DNA of 5,856 bases. It comes from an uncultured Candidatus Midichloriaceae bacterium. GTDB lineage: Bacteria; Pseudomonadota; Alphaproteobacteria; Rickettsiales; Midichloriaceae. Position 1 is the stretch's first letter; the number at the start of each line of letters is the position of its first letter. The notes below the pieces were generated by a model. It was not told the origin of the DNA. It did not search any database and was given only the letters and a program-made list of their open reading frames with translations. The DNA lies in assembly GCA_905479795.1 (NCBI GenBank), contig CAJQNX010000086.1, forward strand, positions 1-5,856. The letters are read 5' to 3'. The position numbers and the translations under genes were made by a program. Below are positions 1 to 5,744 of this stretch, piece after piece.

Positions 1-60
1 TTTACTTTTCCGCCATTCAACAATATCATTGCGTATTTTCTCAAGTGTAATTTTTTGCAT
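1..60 (-). CDS. N-terminal fragment of an unrecognised protein, cut by the left window edge
   Basis: An open minus-strand frame starts at an ATG (58-60) and stays open to the window edge, giving 20 codons: MQKITLEKI, then RNDIVEWRKSK. A purine-rich AAGGCAAG lies about 7-14 bases upstream of the ATG and would serve as a ribosome binding site. Together with the charged, plausible peptide, this makes a genuine gene start credible. The fragment is basic, probably helical, and lacks any diagnostic motif. Small helix-turn-helix or transposon accessory proteins can begin this way, but I do not recognise the family and assign no function. The copy of the 27-bp repeat at 113-139 lies about 50 bases upstream, pointing the same way as this gene. 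Confidence 0.5.
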   Translation of the reverse strand, partial: MQKITLEKIRNDIVEWRKSK

Positions 61-112
61 AGTAACTTGCCTTTTTTATTTAAGGTCAAATTTACCATTT
101 ATCCACATGATC

Positions 113-139
113 TGTCACGCAGGCTTACCGGAAGGACAC
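113..139 (-). repeat. Left copy of a 27-bp inverted repeat matching the metK 3' end
   Basis: Read on the minus strand, these 27 bases match 5718-5744 at 26 of 27 positions. The core CTTCCGGTAAGCCTG is identical. In the metK frame this copy encodes Cys-Pro-Ser-Gly-Lys-Pro-Ala and a TGA stop, where the right copy ends in Val (GTG versus GCG). Similarity stops abruptly on both sides: the sequence upstream in this orientation is not metK. It is therefore not a longer metK duplication. The two copies point outward from the segment they enclose. An attachment-type site, a dispersed short repeat and a rearrangement scar are all possible. Confidence 0.85.
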
Positions 140-262
140 GATGAATTATCTCTCTCTTAAATCAATTTTAGTTGACGCATGAGGGTGACTTCATATTCAA
201 ACGAGGAAAAAAATATGGAAATTTAGAAAATTTATTAAACATAGAAAAAAAATTTTTCATAT

Positions 263-441
263 TTATTCAACAATTAGTTGCTTAATTGCCCATGTTGATG
301 AATGTGAGACACCTCAATATACAGATCCTTATCATAAAATTCGATATTGCCAAATGTTTTTGTAAATTTATAGCCTGCCGATATTACTTCAATTTTAGAA
401 GGCTCTCTTCAACATATCAAAAAACTCTCTTTATTGCTGAT
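263..441 (-). pseudogene. Decayed C-terminal remnant of a DUF2460-like (GTA distal tail) protein
   Basis: The minus strand is open from 408 down to a TAA at 274-276. It encodes 44 residues with natural-looking composition, including REPSKIEV, ISAGYKF, FYDKDLYIEVSH and HGQLSN. The same frame continues upstream past an in-frame TGA (409-411) to a TAG at 442-444. A one-base shift near the 3' end reads Leu-Ile-Val-Glu then TAA at 263-265. From family knowledge, DUF2460 proteins (GTA gp12 type) end with an 'ITAGFEFDVPVRFD.D.L' stretch, a variable Gly-containing segment and a final 'IPLIE'-like end. This remnant follows that order: Pro, then VISAGYKF, D..L.IEVSH, G, and after the shift LIVE. The match is from memory and the conserved DVPVRFD core is altered, so the assignment is tentative. 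An alternative reading is an unrelated small gene starting at the ATG 413-415, broken by loss of one AG unit. Confidence 0.4.
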
Positions 442-442
442 C

Positions 443-456
443 TAATCTTAAGATTA
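443..456. repeat. 14-bp perfect palindrome after the terminase stop
   Basis: TAATCTTAAGATTA reads the same on both strands and sits three bases beyond the terminase stop codon. It has no loop and no adjoining T-run in the terminase direction, so it is not a normal intrinsic terminator. It could be a protein-binding dyad or chance in AT-rich DNA. Confidence 0.4.
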
Positions 457-459
457 ATA

Positions 460-1866
460 TCATAGTTTTCTGATCTTGAAACTAACGTTGCTACGACCTT
501 TGTACCATGTAAAAAACTGCACCATTGAATCTACTTGATCGTCATTATTAGATTCTGGAAATGCAAAAAGTTCTGCTTCAAAATCAGCTAACCAAGGTAG
601 ATCTTTAGGAAGGTATAATTTACCTGCTTCTATGATGTTTAACGTTAACATGAACCGAACTAATTTTGATTTTTTTGGTAAAAATTTAATGATTGGCATC
701 TTGGAAATAGAATTGATATCTTGAATTATTTGCTGTCCACTAGCCTTGTCCTCAATGATAACGCCATTTGGTTTATACTCATTATATTTTTCTACAATCA
801 TCTGCTTTAAATCAGGGTAGCTCAACTTCTTTTTAAATACATCCATGAGGTAGTAAGCATTGTTGGTTAGGCCCCAAGAAGTACAAACGCTATAATCATT
901 TGCAATACCAATCTTAATTGCAGTATCCCAGCTTTGATATACACAATTAAAATTCGGAACGTTGGAATATCTTTGAATCCATACCTTATCAATAAGTTTA
1001 CTTTGCATGCTAATTGGATTTTGTTGATATTGTGCTGAAAAAGCATGAACGCCCAATTCTTTTTTTAGAATACACACTTCTTTTAATCCCTCTCTTTTTT
1101 CACAAAGCAATTCATCTTTACATCTAGAATAGCTAAATTTTTTAAATGAAATATCTTCTTTGTCTTCAGATATGACTGGTATTTTTAAATATTCCCAATT
1201 TTTATTTTTAAGCAGGCATCCCGAAAGATCGTTGCTATTTAAGCGCTGCATTACTACAACAACAACTCCATTTTTTTTGTCATTTAAACGAGTTAAAAAT
1301 GTACTAGCGAACCATTCGTTCACTCTGGCAAGTTTTTTCTCGCTAAACGCTTGTGAGGGTGTTAGAGGATCATCAACAATTAGGAAATCACCTCCTTCCC
1401 CTGTGATATTACTCCCAATTGAACAAGCAATCCTAAAGCCATGATCTGTGGTACAAAATTTTTCTTTTGTATTTTGTTTATTGGAGATAGTAGTATCAAA
1501 AATATTTTTGTACCAATTTGCATTCACTAGGGCTTTACAATCCAGTGATAATTTTTTAGCTAGTTGCATGCTATGACTAGCTACAATAATTTTTCTAGCT
1601 GAATCTTGTGCAAGTAACCAAGCAGACCATGCAACACTTATACAAAATGATTTTAAATATCTTGGAGGAATATTGATGATAAGTCTTTTTATCTCTCTAT
1701 TTTCCAATGCCTTTAAATATTCACAAATCAAGTCTATATGCCAATTATTTATAAAAGGTGTGTTTGGATGTAAAGTATAAAAAGATTTTTGTAAAAAAAC
1801 TTTAAAATTTGTTTTAATGATTTTATTTAAAATATTCTGTATCCTTGATTCTGAAAAATAAGACAT
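460..1866 (-). CDS. terL: Phage/GTA-type terminase large subunit (packaging ATPase-nuclease)
   Basis: The 468-residue product is a full-length TerL, the motor that pumps DNA into a capsid and cuts it. The N-terminal ATPase domain carries a Walker A-like PPRYLKS at residues 67-73 (Lys72), a Walker B FLIVDD at 161-166, and a coupling-motif stretch VVVVMQR at 202-208. The C-terminal RNase H-fold nuclease has its expected acidic residues: Asp314 in SWDTA, Glu372/Asp373 in IIEDKASG, and Asp442-Asp443 with Asp446 in NNDDQVDSM. The PPR-x-x-KS form of Walker A and the overall order match the TIGR01630-type terminases common in alphaproteobacterial prophages and GTAs (RcGTA gp2 type). No frameshift or stop interrupts it. 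The ATG at 1866 has no clear Shine-Dalgarno, but the residues after it look native. No small terminase, portal or capsid gene lies in the window; only a decayed tail-protein remnant follows it. Confidence 0.93.
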   Translation of the reverse strand: MSYFSESRIQNILNKIIKTNFKVFLQKSFYTLHPNTPFINNWHIDLICEYLKALENREIKRLIINIPPRYLKSFCISVAWSAWLLAQDSARKIIVASHSMQLAKKLSLDCKALVNANWYKNIFDTTISNKQNTKEKFCTTDHGFRIACSIGSNITGEGGDFLIVDDPLTPSQAFSEKKLARVNEWFASTFLTRLNDKKNGVVVVVMQRLNSNDLSGCLLKNKNWEYLKIPVISEDKEDISFKKFSYSRCKDELLCEKREGLKEVCILKKELGVHAFSAQYQQNPISMQSKLIDKVWIQRYSNVPNFNCVYQSWDTAIKIGIANDYSVCTSWGLTNNAYYLMDVFKKKLSYPDLKQMIVEKYNEYKPNGVIIEDKASGQQIIQDINSISKMPIIKFLPKKSKLVRFMLTLNIIEAGKLYLPKDLPWLADFEAELFAFPESNNDDQVDSMVQFFTWYKGRSNVSFKIRKL

Positions 1867-1886
1867 TTAATAATTAACTAACAAAA

Positions 1887-1916
1887 ATAATAATTTAAAC
1901 TGAAAAATTGATTCAA
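1887..1916 (-). promoter_or_regulatory. Possible sigma-70 promoter for terL
   Basis: On the minus strand, TTGAAT (1911-1916) and TATTAT (1887-1892) are separated by 18 bases. They match the -35 and -10 consensus at four and five of six positions. Transcription would start about 14 bases before the terL ATG. The -35 box overlaps the pepP ribosome binding site, so the two divergent genes would share regulatory sequence. Chance matches are common in such AT-rich DNA. Confidence 0.35.
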
Positions 1917-1922
1917 GGAAGG
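1915..1922 (+). promoter_or_regulatory. Ribosome binding site that fixes the pepP start
   Basis: AAGGAAGG ends six bases before the ATG at 1929. This is the strongest Shine-Dalgarno-like sequence seen among the gene starts here. It favours the ATG over the in-frame TTG at 1908, which would place the ribosome binding site inside the coding sequence. Confidence 0.8.
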
Positions 1923-1928
1923 CCACGT

Positions 1929-3689
1929 ATGAATAGCATTGAAAAAATAAATTTATTAAAAAACTCCCTTAAAATTCGTAATATAGATGGATATCTTGTA
2001 CCAAGCTATGATGAATTTCAAAATGAATTCACCCCAGAATGCCTTCAAAGACTCAAATGGTTAACAAATTTTAGTGGTTCAAACGGTCTAGCCCTAATAA
2101 CAAAAGATAAATATTATCTCTTAACAGATAGTAGGTATATAATTCAGGCTAAAAACCAATTACCTGATGATTGCACAATACTTAACATGCAAAATTCTGA
2201 GGAGATTTTTACCAAGATATTTGGTGAAATCAGCTCCAAATTTTCTATAGGATATGACCCATTTATTTTTACTAAAAGGGGGTTAGAGTATTTTTTAAAA
2301 TACTATACCAAAGGTAATAAATATATCGAACTTTTGCCTTTAGAAAACAATTTAATAGATGAACTTTGGGATAGAGATAAAGATTTTAATACCAAAGCTC
2401 CACTTATTCTTGATGTAAAATACACATCAGAAACAGAAAATCAAAAAATAAATAATTTAATTAGCAAATTAAAAGCAGAATATCTTTTAATCACATCTCC
2501 TGAAAGCATATGTTGGCTTTTGAATATCAGAGGAAGTGATTTGAAATATACCCCTTTAATTATGGCCTATTGTTTAATTAGCAATCAAGGAGATATAGAG
2601 ATTTTTAGTAATTTAAAAAAAATCAAAAGCGGCTATAATAACATTAAGCTATTTCCTTTTGAAAATATAAAGGCTAGGCTTATTGAGCTAGATAAACAGA
2701 ACAAAACCATTCAATTTGACTACTCTCAAGCTCCAATTTGGTTTATTGATAATTTTCAAAAAAAGAATCTTATTATTGATATAAACCCGTGTGTATTACC
2801 AAAATCAATTAAAAATGAAGTTGAGGTAGCTGGCATAAAATACGCAACTATTCAAGATGGAATTGCTCTAACAAAATTATTTAATTGGCTTGAAAATAAA
2901 GTCAATACCAGCAAAGAAATAACAGAAATTGATGTTGATGAAAAATTGTCATATTTTAAAAAGCAAACACCTCTGTTTAAAAGTAAAAGTTTCGAAACCA
3001 TTTCTTCCTTTGGCAAAAACAGCGCCATAATACACTATAATCCTTATGACGGAAATAATTCAAAGATTGCGCAGGATGATTTCTTTTTATTGGATTGTGG
3101 TAGTCAATATGAATTTGGCACAACAGACGTAACGAGAACATTTTTCTTTGGTCACCCATCAGAGGAACAAAAATTACATTATACCTTAGTATTAAAAGGA
3201 GTAATCAATCTTAGCTCTCTTATTTTCCCTAAAAAAACTTCTGGTTCGCAAATAGACGTACTAGCGCGGCAATTTTTATGGAAATTTTTCCTGGATTATC
3301 CTCATGGTACTGGTCATGGAGTAGGACATTATTTATCCGTTCATGAGGGGCCGCAAGGTATTAGTAAATTTAATCACCACGAATTGCAAAATAATATGAT
3401 TGTCACCATAGAACCAGGGTATTATATTCCTGAAAAATATGGAATAAGAATTGAAAATATAGTAGTTGTAAAAACAGTTGATGGTAACAAAGATTTTTTG
3501 CAATTTGAAACCCTTACTTTAGCTCCTATTGCATACAATCTAATTGATGTAAATTTATTGACAGCTAATGAAAAAAAATGGCTTTTATCCTATCATAAAA
3601 AAATAAGCAACACTTTGTACCCTTTTTTAGATAATATAGACAAAGAGTATTTAGAAAAATACTTGCAATTTTATAGCAATTTAGCTTAG
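1929..3689 (+). CDS. pepP: Xaa-Pro aminopeptidase (aminopeptidase P, M24B)
   Basis: The 586-residue product is a cytosolic metallopeptidase that removes an N-terminal residue preceding proline. It is the long three-domain form, as in human XPNPEP1 and many Rickettsiales, rather than the roughly 440-residue E. coli form. An N-terminal creatinase-like domain (about 1-150, with LLTDSRY near 64-70) and a second such domain (about 160-300) precede the M24 pita-bread domain (about 305-525) and a short C-terminal extension. The five metal ligands are present: Asp389 (LLDCG), Asp400 (TTDVTRT), His463 (GTGHGVGH), Glu495 (TIEPGYY) and Glu509 (GIRIENIV). The substrate-site histidines also appear, at 369 (IIHYNP), 459 and 472 (VHEGP). 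It should therefore be active. It is divergent from terL and 59 bases upstream of rpoH on the same strand. In an intracellular bacterium it would help recycle proline-containing peptides. Confidence 0.95.
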   Translation: MNSIEKINLLKNSLKIRNIDGYLVPSYDEFQNEFTPECLQRLKWLTNFSGSNGLALITKDKYYLLTDSRYIIQAKNQLPDDCTILNMQNSEEIFTKIFGEISSKFSIGYDPFIFTKRGLEYFLKYYTKGNKYIELLPLENNLIDELWDRDKDFNTKAPLILDVKYTSETENQKINNLISKLKAEYLLITSPESICWLLNIRGSDLKYTPLIMAYCLISNQGDIEIFSNLKKIKSGYNNIKLFPFENIKARLIELDKQNKTIQFDYSQAPIWFIDNFQKKNLIIDINPCVLPKSIKNEVEVAGIKYATIQDGIALTKLFNWLENKVNTSKEITEIDVDEKLSYFKKQTPLFKSKSFETISSFGKNSAIIHYNPYDGNNSKIAQDDFFLLDCGSQYEFGTTDVTRTFFFGHPSEEQKLHYTLVLKGVINLSSLIFPKKTSGSQIDVLARQFLWKFFLDYPHGTGHGVGHYLSVHEGPQGISKFNHHELQNNMIVTIEPGYYIPEKYGIRIENIVVVKTVDGNKDFLQFETLTLAPIAYNLIDVNLLTANEKKWLLSYHKKISNTLYPFLDNIDKEYLEKYLQFYSNLA

Positions 3690-3696
3690 AATGCAC

Positions 3697-3726
3697 TTGT
3701 ATATAAATTATTGTTCACTATATAAG
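3697..3726 (+). promoter_or_regulatory. Possible sigma-70 promoter for rpoH
   Basis: TTGTAT (3697-3702) and TATAAG (3721-3726) are 18 bases apart in the 59-base gap after pepP. The -10 matches at five of six positions and the -35 at three. A transcript would start about 17 bases before the rpoH ATG. If real, rpoH and metK can be expressed independently of pepP. Confidence 0.3.
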
Positions 3727-3748
3727 TAATAGCAAATAGGTAACCATT

Positions 3749-4558
3749 ATGACTATGACTGAATTCAATCTACCTTCAACGTCTGCGGAACTGAGCGTTT
3801 CATCTTATATGCAGCAGGTTAAAAAATTTCCTGTACTCTCACAAGAGGAAGAAAGCAGCCTTGTAAATTCGTGGCTAGAAAGCAATGATTTAGAAGCAGC
3901 GCATAAATTGGTAACTTCTCACCTAAGGCTTGTAGTTAAAATGGCTTTAAAATTCCGTAATTATGGATTACCGTTAATGGATATAATATCTGAAGGGAAT
4001 ATCGGATTAATGAAAGCAGTGAAGAAATTTAAACCAGAAAAGGGAAATAGACTTTCCACGTATGCAATGTGGTGGATTAAAGCTAGTATACAAGACTATA
4101 TAGTTAAATCTTGGTCTATGGTTAAAATTGGTTCAGGTGTTTTACAAAAAAAACTCTTTTCTAGCGTTGCAAATTTTAAGAGAAAATATGGTTGTCAGGA
4201 TACTGAAGTTGAAAAAGTAGACAGTATATTAGAAAATAGCTACCAAGCAGTTTCACTGAATGAAAAATTAGGTAAAGAAGAGGGTGCTGAATTTATTGAT
4301 ACAATATCAGATTGCACCCAGACTCATGAAGAAAATATTTCTGACAAACAAACTAAAAACTTTAGAGTCAATATTTTAAAAAATGCAATTAGCACTTTAA
4401 ATGATAGAGAGCAAGATATCATAAAACAAAGAAAATTATCTGAAAATCCCGTTACACTAGACATGCTAAGCAAAAAATACAATGTATCTAGTGAACGTAT
4501 TAGGCAAATTGAAGAATCTGCGCTAAAGAAAATCAAAATCTTTGCCAACCAAACTTAG
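3749..4558 (+). CDS. rpoH: RNA polymerase heat-shock sigma factor (sigma-32 type)
   Basis: The 269-residue protein is a group 3 sigma-70-family factor that directs RNA polymerase to heat-shock promoters. Region 1.2 lies around residues 18-50. Region 2 is about 55-125, with HLRLVVKMALKF and the highly conserved SEGNIGLMKAVKKF and RLSTYAMWWIKASIQ segments. The next segment, SWSMVKIG then QKKLF (133-137), is the RpoH-box position typical of sigma-32 rather than RpoD. Region 4.2, with its helix-turn-helix, spans about 215-265 and includes VTLDMLSKKYNVSSERIRQIE. It is slightly shorter than the usual 280-300 residues. The RpoH box reads QKKLFSSVA, where the consensus is roughly Q(R/K)KLFFNLR. The first ATG (3749) has AGG eight bases upstream; a second ATG two codons later is also possible. 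metK follows after 29 bases. Confidence 0.93.
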   Translation: MTMTEFNLPSTSAELSVSSYMQQVKKFPVLSQEEESSLVNSWLESNDLEAAHKLVTSHLRLVVKMALKFRNYGLPLMDIISEGNIGLMKAVKKFKPEKGNRLSTYAMWWIKASIQDYIVKSWSMVKIGSGVLQKKLFSSVANFKRKYGCQDTEVEKVDSILENSYQAVSLNEKLGKEEGAEFIDTISDCTQTHEENISDKQTKNFRVNILKNAISTLNDREQDIIKQRKLSENPVTLDMLSKKYNVSSERIRQIEESALKKIKIFANQT

Positions 4559-4587
4559 GTATTATCTGATTCTTGATAAATTAATTT

Positions 4588-5742
4588 ATGAAGTTTTTTA
4601 CATCAGAATCTGTTTCTGAAGGACATCCAGATAAAATAGCCGATCAAATATCTGATGCGATTTTAGATGAAATACTGGACAAAGATAAAAATTGTGCAGT
4701 TGCATGCGAGACAATGGTCAAAAATTCACTTGTTATTGTTTCGGGAGAAATTAATACAAATGCATGGGTCGATCTAGAAAAAACAATTCATACTGTGATT
4801 AAAAATATTAAATATGACAATACCTCAAAAAGTATAGATTTTGATAACATCAGCATCATTAACTTAATTTCAAAACAATCAAAAGAAATTCATAATAGCG
4901 TTTTTGACAGATCTAATGAGTGCATTGGAGCTGGTGATCAAGGCATAATGTTTGGGTATGCTTGTAATGAAACTGACACATACATGCCTGCACCAATATA
5001 TTTTGCTAATAATTTATTAATTGAATTATCAAAAAAACGTAAATCTAATGAAATAGCTTGGCTTGCTCCTGATGCAAAAAGCCAAGTAACAGTTCAATAT
5101 GAAGGTAACAATGTATCGAGAATAGATAGCGTATTAGTATCGACGCAACATAAGGAAAATATTTCACAAAACCAAATAAGAGATACCATTGTAAATGATG
5201 TTATCAAAAAAGTTTTACCAGTAAAATATCTTGATGAAAAAACAAAATATATTATCAACCCAAGTGGAAGTTTTATTATTGGTGGACCCTATGCAGATTG
5301 TGGCTTAACCGGAAGAAAAATAATCGTTGATACATATGGTGGCTACGCAAGACATGGAGGAGGTGCGTTTTCCGGAAAAGACCCCAGCAAAGTTGATAGA
5401 TCAGCAAGCTATATGGCACGATATATAGCAAAAAATATAGTAGCTGCAAAGCTTGCAAATCAATGTGAAATACAATTATCTTATGGTATTGGAATCTCAG
5501 AACCATTATCAATTTATATCAATACATTTGGCACTAGCAAACGTTCTGATTCTTCGTTAATAAAGATGATCAAGGATAATTTTAACTTAACGCCAAAAGG
5601 AATTATAGACACCCTAGATTTAAAAAATGTCAAATATATAGATACCGCAGCATACGGACACTTTGGCAGAAAAGATAAGAAATTTTCTTGGGAAAAATTA
5701 GATATGGTCAGTAAACTGTGTCCTTCCGGTAAGCCTGTGTGA
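4588..5742 (+). CDS. metK: S-adenosylmethionine synthetase (methionine adenosyltransferase)
   Basis: The 384-residue enzyme makes S-adenosylmethionine from ATP and methionine. Family signatures are intact: SEGHPDKIADQ at 9-20, with the ATP-contacting His13 and metal-binding Asp15; GAGDQGIMFGY at 114-124; and GGGAFSGKDPSKVDRSA at 257-273, containing the phosphate-loop lysine. The YGHFGR end motif is at 356-361. The start ATG gives the expected 'FFTSESVSEGHPDK' beginning, though no clear Shine-Dalgarno precedes it. No SAM riboswitch is evident in the 29-base gap after rpoH, so cotranscription with rpoH is likely. MetK normally ends near the residues equivalent to MVSKL (373-377). The extra CPSGKPV and the stop fall exactly within the 27-bp repeat at 5718-5744. 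Several Rickettsia have lost metK function and import SAM; this copy appears functional. Confidence 0.97.
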   Translation: MKFFTSESVSEGHPDKIADQISDAILDEILDKDKNCAVACETMVKNSLVIVSGEINTNAWVDLEKTIHTVIKNIKYDNTSKSIDFDNISIINLISKQSKEIHNSVFDRSNECIGAGDQGIMFGYACNETDTYMPAPIYFANNLLIELSKKRKSNEIAWLAPDAKSQVTVQYEGNNVSRIDSVLVSTQHKENISQNQIRDTIVNDVIKKVLPVKYLDEKTKYIINPSGSFIIGGPYADCGLTGRKIIVDTYGGYARHGGGAFSGKDPSKVDRSASYMARYIAKNIVAAKLANQCEIQLSYGIGISEPLSIYINTFGTSKRSDSSLIKMIKDNFNLTPKGIIDTLDLKNVKYIDTAAYGHFGRKDKKFSWEKLDMVSKLCPSGKPV

Positions 5743-5744
5743 CA
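5718..5744 (+). repeat. Right copy of the 27-bp inverted repeat, forming the metK 3' end
   Basis: These bases match the reverse complement of 113-139 with one difference. They encode the last seven MetK residues (CPSGKPV), the TGA stop and two bases beyond. The two copies enclose 5632 bp including the repeats and point outward. The core contains an imperfect dyad, CTTCCGGTAAG. The flanks (GATC before the left copy, TAAA after the right one) show no target-site duplication. Confidence 0.85.

Larger units (their letters stand above)
61..459. other. Gene-poor stretch with a repeat copy and decayed coding remnants
   Basis: No intact gene can be supported here. The stretch holds the start region of the left-edge gene (61-112), a 27-bp repeat copy (113-139), several short open frames on both strands, a minus-strand remnant resembling a DUF2460 tail-protein C-terminus (about 263-441), and a 14-bp perfect palindrome (443-456) just beyond the terminase stop. 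Short frames include a plus-strand TTG-initiated frame of 37 codons at 172-285 and a Phe-rich minus-strand ATG frame of 30 codons at 168-260. They overlap on opposite strands, so both cannot be real. The pattern suits a degraded prophage or GTA locus. Confidence 0.6.

Noticed and set aside
168..260. A 30-codon minus-strand ATG frame two bases after the shifted LIVE stop, as a possible next tail gene.
   Set aside because: It is Phe-rich because of A-tracts on the opposite strand, lacks a ribosome binding site and shows no recognisable tail-protein motif.
1160..1444. A 94-codon plus-strand open frame within terL.
   Set aside because: It is antisense to the catalytic core of terL, has low-complexity Thr/Ser/Phe content, and shows no independent start signals.
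1908..1928. An upstream TTG start for pepP giving seven extra residues.
   Set aside because: The extra codons contain the strong AAGGAAGG ribosome binding site for the ATG at 1929, so they are upstream leader rather than protein.
4559..4587. A SAM-responsive riboswitch before metK.
   Set aside because: The gap is 29 bases, too short for known SAM riboswitch classes, and has no supporting structure.
113..5744. The inverted repeats as terminal repeats of a transposon carrying terL, pepP, rpoH and metK.
   Set aside because: There is no transposase or integrase in the enclosed segment, no target-site duplication, the cargo includes housekeeping genes, and the right copy lies inside metK coding sequence.
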